Origin: Aulostomus chinensis
Lineage: Eukaryota; Chordata; Actinopteri; Syngnathiformes; Aulostomidae
Direction: 5' to 3'
DNA: 64,000 nucleotides
NCBI GenBank assembly: GCA_037954235.1
Contig: JBBMOA010000017.1
Coordinates: 25,619,027-25,683,026 of the forward strand
The position numbers and the translations under genes are program-made. Position 1 is the first letter of the stretch. Each line of letters starts with the position of its first letter. The notes beneath the pieces are model-generated. The model saw only the letters and a program-made list of their open reading frames with translations. It did not search any database and was not told where the DNA came from. Shown here one piece after another: positions 37,301 through 49,300 of the stretch.

Positions 37301-40300
37301 ACAGATGAAGGAGACCTGGATTCTGCCAGCCGACCTGGAGAGTTTGTAAACGGATGTGTTTGGACAGTTTAGCTGCTGTTAGCATCAGCCTCGGTTAGCC
37401 TCAAGCTAAATCTATGTGACTGGCTCTTCCTGCATTCTGGAGTCACTAAGAAGTGATGGAGGTGGGAAAAACACATCTTTGTGAGCTCAACACTCCTTTT
37501 ATTGAGTATTGGAAAGACAAAATGGAGTCTTTGGTTGAAGTATCACTTTAAGAAGGAAATTCCTACGAGACTCTGCAGCAGCTCTGAAATATTGAGGGTT
37601 TGTGGTCTGTATTCAGGTATCGTCCCTGATGGTACATATGAAGTGTGTTCCAGGACCACAGGGCAACCTTCTGCAGGCAAGTTCTTTTAACTAAATTCTC
37701 GTCTATGAAATATGGATCACAGCCTCCAGCTGCACAATAAGGATGAGACAACTGTCTGAATATTTCATTTTGCTTTATTTCATCCACATCCTCCACTTTT
37801 CTCCTCTCCTTCTCCTCATCACAACAGAGAGCAGCAGCGCCGGTACCTGGACCCTCAATGTGCTTTGGAAAATGTGCGGCATCGACGTTCACATGGACCC
37901 AAACATCGGCAAGCGGCTCAACGCTTTGGGGAACACGCTGACGTCGCTGACTGGCGAGGAAGACGTAGACGACATCGCTGACCTGAACTCCGTCAACATG
38001 GCCGACCTTTCAGATGAGGACGAAACCGACAACATGTCACCCACCATCCACATGGTCAGTCAGAGATGGGCTCAAGGGGATATTTAGATATTTCACTGTA
38101 CTGAATTTTAATGTTGCTGTCAAATACTAGAAGAAGAGTTCTGCTTTGTGATCAGAATGAGAAATTTCTGTGAAATTATTCACAATGAAGTTACAAATGA
38201 AAACATCTCAACAGGAGCAGTCTCAAGGACTCCAATCAGAGTTTTCGAAAATGTGATTATTTCATTTTCTGAAGAGAATCCGATGAGGAGATCCACATCC
38301 ATATCTTCTTCAGCTAGCAGCTGCTAGCTTAGCTTAGCACATAGACTGGAAACAGCTAGCCCGGCTACCGGGGCATAGGGATGCTACGTGCAGGGTCATC
38401 TCTGTCCCAGGTTGGATCTGGACATTATTTGAATGAACTTGATTTGATGAAAAGTTATCAAACAAATGTCAAAACATTTCAGTTTAAGGCAAAATCATTC
38501 AAGCAGACATTGTTTCACTGATGGCAGCTAGATGCGCCTCACTGGAGCTCGACTCTCCAGGGGAGGAGCAGAGTCATGCTAGCTCTCTTTCCTGTCTATG
38601 CGCTAACCTATGTGGTTGTTATTAGTACATTGCAGGTTAATGAACATGAATGAAAGCGTTTTCCTGTATGACAGCTGTTGAATATGTCATCAGTACCTGT
38701 GGGGAAAACCTCCCTGCTTTCTGTGAAACAAAGCTTCAGCAGGTAATGTCGTCCGTTCTTCCTCCTGTCCATCCGTCCGTCCCTGCCGTTGTCTGCAGAG
38801 TCCAGAGAGCCAGTTCAGCCCCCGGCTGACCTTAAGGAGGCGTCTGGTAAACCACATCCTGGGCCTCAGCCCCAGACCTCAGAGTGTATCTGTCCCAGCT
38901 GACTACTTACAGTGTGCATCGCCTTGCCTCCGCGCGGGCAGTGCCAGGGCTCAAAGACCCCTCTCCTGGGCCTGTGTATGTAGCCTCCCCTAGTGTTCAC
39001 TAGTGCTCAACGCTTCTCTGGGCTGGCAAATCACTCCTGAGGTGGACTTAATATCTCAGTCACCTGCAGTTAACAGACGAAGGTCTTGGATTCCAAAATG
39101 CTGAGCAACGCTGTTTGTCGGCAGAGCTCAGTAACAGGATTTGACAGCAGGCAATAGCGTTGCTGAGCATCGGATCACACTGGCCTCCTCGTTCAGCTAC
39201 AATCATGGGTGGAAATTCATCAATCAGTGTCCCGGGATCATGGCAAGGACGCTTCATATTTCTCCTCTTTCCCTTCAAGTGGAGCGGTGATGGTGGTGGT
39301 GTCTCCTCGTGTCTGGTGTGGAGTGAACTGTACATGGCCGACTGACTCCTAATCACAATAACCCACATTTAATCGGACAAATTGGGGTTTTACTCACAGC
39401 GTCTGCTTGAAGGAGACGGGCTTTGATGGGTGTGATCAGCAGCTTTGTCTCTTTATCGGTCGTTACATTTCTTTGGCCGACAGGAATCGGTTGACCCCAG
39501 ACGACAGATGATGATGGGGAACCAGGTGATTGATGCTCGGGGGAGGAAGTTCTCAAAAAGGGTGGTGGACATCAGAGAGCTGAACGAACAAGCCAAGGTC
39601 ATCGACGACCTCAAGTAGGACTCCTGCTCACCGCCGTCCTCTGTCTGATCTGACACGAATCATTCAGGCGTCTTGCATGTCTTGACTTTCCTTCATTCTC
39701 TTCTCTTCACCTCAGGAAACTGGGCGCCAGTGAGGGAACCATCAACCAGGAGATCCAACGCTACCAGCAGCTGGAGTCGGTGGCCGTCAATGACATCAGG
39801 AGAGATGTCAGGAAGAAGCTTCGTCGCTCCAGCATGAGGGTGAATCCTCTTCTACTTGCCTCATTATTTCGCTGCGTTCAGCGCAGGGTCTGACCCGGTC
39901 TCTGTTCTCCACCAGGCGGCCTCTCTGAAGGATAAATGGGGTCTTGGCTACAAACCGAGCTACAACCGCTCCAAAAGCATCTCGGCAGCAGCAGGGCGAC
40001 CCCCCCTAAAACGCATGGACCGACAGAGGTAACCAGAGAAGTGACTTGCCATGCTCTTGCTCGTAGTATTGGTAGGAAGACAGTTCATGCACAGTCAGAC
40101 ATGAACTCAGTAAAGTAACGAGAAACTTGTCTTGGTACAATGTACCTGAACTAGACAGCAGTGGCAGGACACATCATCGACAAGTTCGCATCACTCCTTC
40201 TCTTCTCAGTTCCAGGTTAGGGGACGTGGACGACTTACCAGATGTCCGTGTGGATGCAGCCTCTCCTGGACCCCGCGTCACCTTCAACATCCAGGATACG

Positions 40301-43300
40301 GTAACATTTCTGCAAAAGCCGTCCATGTCGATCAGGAACACAGAAGAGAGCAGCTTGAACTTTGAAATGTGGCTTGTAGAAAGATGAAGTCAACATCAGG
40401 GCTCGGCGTGACTCTGGAAAGCTCCGTATCAGCAAGTGAAGGCCTCAGCCTGTAGCCTGATGCTTTTATCTTCATCACCACACTCGTCTTTCATTCCATG
40501 AATCGTCAAGAAAAATGCATTTCGAATAGATGTTCTGAATCTGATGTTATCCGTTAACTACGTAGTCGAGGACTGACAGGAGGTTTTATGACTTCAGCGT
40601 GTCTGGTGGCCCCACGTCTCCTCCTCCTGACGCGCCTTCATGTCGAGCCCTGATCAAGAACCTAGATATCTCTGAGTATTCGCCCTTTTCGGTGGCGTCA
40701 ACCATGCGACCGTCATCTCATCCACCATTTCTCTGTTTGTGTCAACATAATTGACCACTTGATTTTGGCCCGAATAATAAGAGCGAATAATCAGCTGATA
40801 GTCTTTATGTCTGTATTCAATAAACGTAGACAGAGATTGATTTTTTGCGATGGTTCTGTGTTATGGTTGAAACACTTGTGACGAAGAGGAGTGACAGTCA
40901 GGACAAATGGCACTTTGGATTTTTATAGTCCAGAAAAAGTGTTCACATCGACAAATCCATCGATCGATCCATCAGGCGCTGATACGGATGTGACAGGCTG
41001 ATGACAGCCATCAGTCGGTCGGGCCCTACGCTTGACTCGCGACTCGTGATGTCACGTGGTCATAGCTTTCACGCTGTGTGTTTTGAAGGCATCTCAGAAG
41101 GTCATTCTGCTTCTGAGGATGGGTTTTATTTTAATTTCCATGTGAGCTCCATTTTTTTATTGTGATACTTCTTTTGTTCAATTCAAGATTAATAATCAGG
41201 CCTTGGAGTCTGCATTTGCACCTGTCAGTCCAGGAGAGGTGTTCAAGGTACACGGTTCAAACCCAAACTGAATTCAACCAATTAAAACACCTAACCAGCA
41301 CCAACAAAAACTTCTGCTTCCTCCTCTCCTCTGTCGTCACCTTGTTGGTGCAGGGAGGATTTTGAATCTGCAAAATCCAAACAGGATGATGAGAGACGGG
41401 CTTCTGCAGTAAAGTTGCATTAAAGCAGCGCTGTGAGCGTCGGTTAAATTAGAATGTTTGTATGCTGTTGGCGTCCTCCAGCAGAGAAGTGACAATCAGC
41501 AGCAGAGATGCAGTCTCCAAAATAGCAAACTCCTCTTGATTTTGTTTGGAATAAACTCTCCCAAAGCCAATTTCCAGAAACTCATTTAATTTGCTTTGAT
41601 AATTAAAAAAAGGCGACTGCAGAGTTCCACATTCTCATCCTGTCTTTGAAACTGCACAAAAAATCCTAATCAGCTTTGCTTGTACCTTGATATACTCTAA
41701 CAGCGATGATGCATGGTTAGCTTTGAGCAAGTCTGTCAGCTGCTGTTTGTCCCCTCTCACACAACAACACCAACATGGGAAATAATCGACAGCGACTCAT
41801 CAGGAACAGGAGTTTATAATATCAGCTGAGCGTTGTTCAACATTTGGTTCGACAACATCGGCTCCATCAGTAACCCCACACCGGTGTATTGTAGGTGTTG
41901 GTGCCCTGAGAACCTGGGTAGCTAGCAAGAGTCTACGGGAGACTGTCATGAGAAGAGGCTGGTTGAAAACCAGCACTTTAACTTACCGATGTTTGAGTCC
42001 TACATGCAGCATCGTGAGACACGGACCTCACTCATAACATTATTGCTCACATGATATCGTAAACTAATGCCTTGCAGTAAAGTCAGGAAAAAGTACTCCT
42101 TTGTGAGAGGGCCTGGATGTTGCTGGGTCTTCCTGCTGTGGTGTTTTCCTGCTGACTTTTCTTTGCCTCTGACGGTTCGGAACCAGACTGACTGATGTCA
42201 GAAGTCATAGAATTATTGTGTTCATTCAAACTGGACCAACTGAAATCCTGCCTTCAAGGTCTGGACAAACATTCCTAGATATTGCAGTTGGGAATCAGAT
42301 TTCTGCAGCGTGTTTCTGCTGCGATCGGGTTCTAATCGGTTTGGCGGTATTCCGGTGTTCCGTCGGATCGACTGCTGATTTTAACCCGAAAGTCAAACAG
42401 TGAACAGTCAAGAGGGTGTCATCATCACGGCAGGCGAAACTACAGCTAAAATGAGCCGTTTCTGAGCGATGAGGACACAAACTATCACCTCACTTTACGG
42501 AGTTGTCTGGTTTTCCAGCATGACTCCACCTGACACCCTTCAGCCGTGTCGAAGCATCCGCCTCTGTCAGCAGCTTCATCGGGCATCTTTTTTTTTTCAA
42601 TCCCAACGGTTTGGCATTTTCTCCTGGTGTGTATTTGTTGACTCTCTTGGGATTTCACTCCGTTGTCACCATCTTGGGGGTTTGTGCCTCGTCTCCTGTC
42701 GGGGTGTCGTGTCAACCTCATCTTCCTCTTTGTCTCGTTCTGTCTCTGTTTCATTCCTGATGCAAAGTGCATGAGAGCAGTTCCAGGCAGGTGGGGTTCT
42801 GTCATTGGACGTAAAAGTAGAACACCGTCAATGCAGAAGAAAAGGAACCTTTTGTCCAATCAACAGAACACGACCTTGTCCTGTGGTCAGCTTCCTACAC
42901 GAGACATCAGCTTCATCTTTGCTGGGTCGATGTCTCCAAGTAGGCGGAGCTTTCTGTCTACATGAAATCTGAGTTTGACTGTCTGTCTCTGTGTGAAGTT
43001 CCCTGAAGAGTCCGAGGTGGACCTGTTGTCAGTCACCGTTGACGATCCATCCCATCCTCATCATCACCACCATCTTCATTCTCCATCCGTTACCGACGGA
43101 CCGCACTCAGTTTTCAGTGCCCCTTGCACCCCTGCTGTCTTCTCACCCGCACTTCCCTTCCAGCACGAGGACATTAGGCGGGACGAACTGTCCTCGTCCT
43201 CCTCTGAAGACTCCGAGAAGGAGGACGAGTTTGAGCGCGAGAGACCGATGAGCTATCGGAGGCCTTTGTGAGTTTTTCTCCTTCCTTGTCATGGCTGTTA

Positions 43301-46300
43301 GATGGCAGCATTTATCTGACATTACGATTGAATGACATCACTTTTATTGCTTTTATTTATCAGTCTTTTCACTCTTCGTCTCAGTCAAACGTCTCACAGG
43401 AAGTCATCGGGCTTCTCTGCTGTGAGCCAGCTGTTCAGCGAGCGTTGGCCGAGCACGCCTGCCAGTCGCAGCTTCAGCAGCCCAACGACTGAAAGAAACA
43501 TCGACTTTGAGCTGGACGTCCGCGTGGAGATAGACAGCGGGAAGTGCGTCCTTCACCCCAGCACTCAGCAACCTGAGCACGAGGACATTTCCTTCAGGAG
43601 GTACAACCACCTGTCACATGCGGGTGTCAATCATTCGAAATATTCTCTATTAAATATATTCACTGTTTTGCTGGATAGAATTTCCTGGCAGATGTCATCC
43701 TTGCTACTGTACACAACGAAAGAGAATAAGGTATTAGAGCAGCTCCTTGACAAGACTCTTCTCCCTGTGGGTGTCTAGGAGCTGTGAACGCAGCCTCAGG
43801 AGCCTCGACCAGGAGTCTCCCCCCAAGAAGAAGAAGCTGCAGCCCACCTATACCTCCACCACCCATCTCCTCGCCGGAAAGAAATGTCCCTCTTCCCTTC
43901 AGACCAAATCCAACGATCTAGAGACCACAGTCTTCTACATTCCAGGAGTAGACGTGAAGGTCGGCTTCGCTGTCTGCAACCCAAAGCTTTCACTCTTTCC
44001 TTCATTATTTTCCTTTTTTAATAGAACATTTTCTTTCTCTCTCCAGTTACACTATAACTCCAAGACCCTGAAGACGGAATCGCCCAACGCTTCACGCGGA
44101 TCCTCCCTCCCCCGCACGCTCTCTAAAGAGTCAAAGCTGTATGGTATGAAAGATAACGGCCCTCCCAATCCTCCCAATGCTCTCCAAAGCAAGACTAACT
44201 CGCTCCTACCTCCCCCGCCCCCACCTATTCCATCAGGTACTGAGCATTCTCTCATCCTTGCTTGCATGACCTTCCACCATCTGTGATCAGACACACCTCC
44301 CTGAGCTTAGCTTCTGTACATGGATCACATATAAATATCACCTGTGTGTGGAAGGAAGACGCCGACTCGGTGGAAAACTCTGCTTATTTTTCTCTGACTC
44401 TAAAATAGCGTCTCGCCATTTTTGTCAGCTCTAGGCTTCGGTTCTATTCATGCAGGTAAAGAGCATGTGTGCCCCCCCCCACCAGCATTCATTGAAGCTA
44501 AGCTAACTAGCAGTCAACTGTCTGGTTGAGGCCTGGAGCTCTGCGGCAAGGGGAGAGGAGGTCTGGCTCCAAAAATGATGATGAATAAGAATATTTCCAG
44601 GAATGTTGGCGTGTTCCTTTCAGGCATGAGCCAGACGGCACCTTTGATCTCACGGAATCATGCATATTGACGTGCAAAACAGAAGAAAAGAACAAGATTA
44701 ATTCAAGTCTTCAGGAATGAACTGACAAAAAGTTCAGTCCTCTCTTTAACTCCCAGGTGTCTTTGCAGCCAAAGGTAAAGGCAGCGGTGGGGTAAAGACA
44801 GCAAAGCTGTATGCCTGGGTGGCCCTCCAGACTCTGCCTGAGGAAATGGTCATCAGTCCCTGCCTGCTGGACTTCCTGGAAAAAGCCCTGGAGACTATTC
44901 CCATCACTCCGGTGGAAAGAAGCTATGCTGGTGTGTATGTCTGTGTGAGGGATACCTTAACAAACCTGCGTATTTTCCCTTCCAAGTACTCACTAATCAG
45001 AGCCTTGAGCTCACCAAGATGTGTCTCCCTCACTTTGTGACTCCAGAATGCAGGAAGAGCCAGCCATGGATATTTAGCTTCAAGCTAGATACACCTAGCT
45101 GGCTCTTTCCACACTCTGGAGTCACAAAGTGAGGGAGACACATCTTGGTGAGCTCAAGGCTCTGATTAGTGAGTACTTGAAACTACACCTTTCTGGGTGA
45201 AGCATCACTGAAAGCTCTTGTTGTGCATCTGTCCCTGCCGCCGTGCTCGTGTCGCTCCATCAGCCGTGGCTTCCCAGGAAGAGGACATGGGTCAGTTTGA
45301 TGCGGTGGAGCCACTGGAGGAATCCACCACCTCCCTGGTTTCTTCGTCTACATCAGCCTACTCCTCCTTCCCCGTGGATGTGGTTGTGTACGTCAGAGTC
45401 CAGGTACTCCTCACCCCCTCACCACCTCTCCCTGCCCATGATTATGGTTTTAAGACCCTCACCGAGATTAACGGACGTTGTTCCCAGCCCTCTCAGATCC
45501 GCTTCAGCTGCCTGCCGATGTCCAGAGTGGAGTGCATGCTGAAGCTGCCCTCTTTAGACCTTGTCTTCTCCTCCAACCGTGGAGAACTGGAAACCTCGAC
45601 AGGAGCCCACCCCAATGATGCCTCACACCCACCCTCCTCCACCCCACCTGGGCAGCATGTGCCCAAAATCCCCCCGAGCAAAGGTCTGCAGAGCATTCTG
45701 GTTCACATGAGTTCAGATGTGTGATGATGATGATGATGATGATGATGATAACCTCCTTAGAGAGAATGTAGCTCACGTGCTTCATGTAGTGGAGCAGTGC
45801 AGCACACAAGCAGGGAAGAATAAAGCCAGCAGCTTCATGGCGCTGCTGCTGCTCTCTGGCAGTCATGACGTCTCCCTCCAAGCTGCTGGTGCTCCTGCTG
45901 GGTCCTCACTTATTCTTCTCGAGGTTATGCTAATGCCGCCTGCTTCACTGTAAACATTCATGTGACAAGATTACGAGCTCTGAAGTCTTGACCTGGCAGC
46001 AGACGGTTCCCTGGCGTGTCCGCCTCTGTTTATTGTGAGAATATGATGTCATTTGTGTCACCTGATCGACTTGCGTTTCCTTCTGTTGGTAGAGAACAAA
46101 GAGATGAATTTCTAAGTAAAAGTAATTTAATTGGTTGTTGTACTTCCCTCCTCCTCCAGCATCTCCGTTGCTGGGGAGCCCCCTGGGTAGAAGCCGCCAC
46201 AGCAGCAGCCAGTCGGACCTCAGCGGCCCCCCCAGTAACTCCTCAGGCCTCAGCTTCACTGCTTGCATGTCTGACTTCTCCCTCTACGTCTTCCACCCCT

Positions 46301-49300
46301 ACGGCGCCGGAAAACAGAAATCTGCAGTCACAGGCCTGCCTCCGGGCCCGGGGCCATTAGGTATGGAAAGCAAAGAGAGGAAGTCATCTTCTGCTGCACA
46401 CTCTAATGTGTCTCTCATCACTTCCTGTTCTGTGGAAGCGTAACGATCGTCGTGGTTTTGTCTCCCGAAGGTACGGTGGACGAGGAACCGTCCTCAGTGA
46501 CGGGAAGGAAGGACTCCCTGAGCATCAACCTGGAGTTTGTGAAGGTCAGCTTATCCAGGATGAGACGCACTGGGGGACCCACCTTCATCGAAAGCTTCAT
46601 TCCTGGTAAAGGTGGTAAAATGGACACCACCCTCATCAACATCTCAGGTACACCGTCTGCTCGGGAGTCCTCACGCCGTAGAATCTACTACTGCTTCCCT
46701 GATCAGGAGGAATTACTCTCAGGATGCGCAAGTTAAGAAATGTGATAATTACCAGCAGAAGGGAAGGAAATTTGAGGAAATGTAAAAATGAGTTTATTCC
46801 AACAAAACATGAATTCATTCCAGGCTGTTAAACCCTTTAAACCGGGCTGCGCTGGTTAGACCACAGGACTCTGATTAGAAATCAATTATTTGGCAGCGAC
46901 CTGAGCAGAACCTCTCATTTATTGTCTCCTCAGCTGTTTGTGATATCGGCTCAGCTTCCTTCAAGTATGACATGCGACGGCTGAGTGAGATTCTGGCCTT
47001 CCCAAGAGCCTGGTACCGTCGGAGCATCGCCAGGCGCCTCTTCCTTGGGGACCAGACCATCAACCTGCCAGGTGACTTGCTGGCTCGGTGCAAAAGAAAC
47101 TGCAAAAGATCCACATCTCTTAGTTCCTGTTGTTAAGTGCCATTTTCGATGTATGGTCTGGAACAACTCCCTTTTTTCCAAGTGTGTGTGTTTTAGTATG
47201 AATCTCTCGTATGAAGCTGAATGGAGCCCAGACGGACGCCTGGATAAACATGCTAGCGCGGGCAGAGAAATCATTCGTCACATGTTTTAAACATTAGTCT
47301 GCTCCTCTGGCAGCCTCTGAGGCTTTAGCTTGTATTCATTTTTAATATCCCATCTTCCTGACCTTCCCAGCACCAACGCAATCTTCCACTGCTCTTTGTT
47401 GACATTTCCATGGCTCTTCTTTACTCACATCTCTCAACCTTTACCTCACTCCAGCCTCTGGCCCTGCCACCCCCGACTCAGCTGAGAACATCACCCAGCA
47501 TCTCTCCCCCGAGTCCAGTCGGAAAGCCTATTGGAGGACCTGGGACGGCAGCACCGGCACCCAGCACATGCCTCAGTCCCCCAACGTCTTCTCAGAGCAC
47601 TCCACTGGAAGCAACATGTCCCCGGGCGGCCTGGGCCACCTCAAGTCCCCCGCACCCGGTCGCACCAGGAGTGTCTCTGATTCCTCGGCGCCTAGAAGAG
47701 GTAACAGAAACCTCAACGCTCAAATCGCTGGTAAACGTTTGCCGTCAGTTCTCACCGGGACTTCTTTCTTTATTCTCACGCAGATTCAATGACAAAAACG
47801 TCCACCCCCTCCTTCGGTAAAAACGGCAAAGCAGCCGGTCAGCAGGGGGCGCCGTGGGAGACGCTGGTGGTGTTTGCCATCAACTTGAAACAGCTGACTG
47901 TGCAAATGAACATGAGCAACGTCATGGGAAACAATACGTACGTGGTTTGGGTTTCTGCTCTTCCTCATATTAACAGCAGCTAAAGTTCTGTTTCAAATAT
48001 TCAGTGATACCGATATTTGAAACTTACTCTTTGCTGTGTTTGTTAGCGAGAGAAATAAGAAGGAACGCCAAAAGATGATGTAACTTTGACTTGGAACTAA
48101 GAAGTAACACCAAAGATATGCTAGCTTTGATCTAAGACCCAACATCACAGATAATGTCAGCTTTGATCTAAGACCCAACATCAAAGATACCATTAGCTAA
48201 GAACCATGGACAAACACCAGAGGATAACGTTAGCAAGGAACTAAGATGTTTATGTTCCAGCTACATTGTTGGCTCAGAGGTAGAGCGGCCGTCTAGCAAC
48301 CAAAGGGTCGCTGGTTCGACCCTCACCTCCCCCGGTGGCCATGTCGATGTACCCTTGAGCAAGATACTGAACCCCTAATTGCTCCTTCGTGAATAAGCAG
48401 TATAGAAAATGAATGGATGGGTATTTTGTTGCCGTGTTGTTTTTCTACTGCTGTCACCAGCGGTAACTAAAGGGGCAGCAAACTTGAATTCAGCATGTCA
48501 CTGTTGCTTGTCATCATGTGGAGGGCCGTATCAGAGGGTGTGGCAGGCCACGTCTGCCCCCCCGGGTCGGTGTTTGAGACCCCTGCTGTAGACACTCTTT
48601 CACCGTGATCGATTGATGTTGGAAGACATTCGCTTCTGAGATGAGTTTCTGGTGGTCGGCCATGACGGCTGCAGTCCCCTCATTGCTGTCTGAGAACACT
48701 GCTTCTGCCTCAGTATGGATTGGATTTTCGAGTGTTACTGACTAAACTGGACGATGTCAGCATCCTCATTTATGGCGGGAAGAGGCTGCGCCGAAGCCCC
48801 TTTATCGCCCTCGTCACCTCTCCTACGTCGTTATATTTTACTCACAGATACGAGCGAACCTTCACAGTGGAGGCAGGAATGCAGCTGAATCAGTGACAAA
48901 CATAACAGCCTCCCAACTGCTGCTTTACAAGCTCGGACTCATCGCTAAGTTATGATGCCGCGGTGTGAGCGACACACACGTCTGGCCCGGTCTCCCCCAG
49001 GATGCAACGCTTCCACCCTATTTAAAGGTTTCCAGGGTTATCGGAGAAAAAAAAAGCACAGTGAAGATGCTGCCTTCTTCCTGACTTTGTGATAAAAAAA
49101 AAAACATTTTTACATCCAAATAAATTTGAGTAACAAACAATATTTGGATCTTTATGTGATCTGAAAATACTCATCAATATTTATTCGATCTTTGTGATTT
49201 TTTCCTGTAAAAACTTGTCCCAGTGGTTCTGATGGGTGGCGGTTCTTCTGTGGAGGGTTTATTTAGAGGCACACCAACACTCCAAAGCTGGACAAGAGGA

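Noticed and set aside
37681..37686. GT donor gttctt after w50
   Set aside because: Using it leaves the wrong phase for w51 and does not match the consensus; the GC donor four bases earlier restores the frame.
48262..48330. A functional tRNA gene
   Set aside because: It has A- and B-box-like motifs but no credible cloverleaf or acceptor stem, and the downstream body is that of a SINE.
48440..48600. End of an hAT-type transposon (GTTTGAGACCCCTGCTGTAG)
   Set aside because: The phrase is suggestive, but no inverted partner or 8-base duplication was found.
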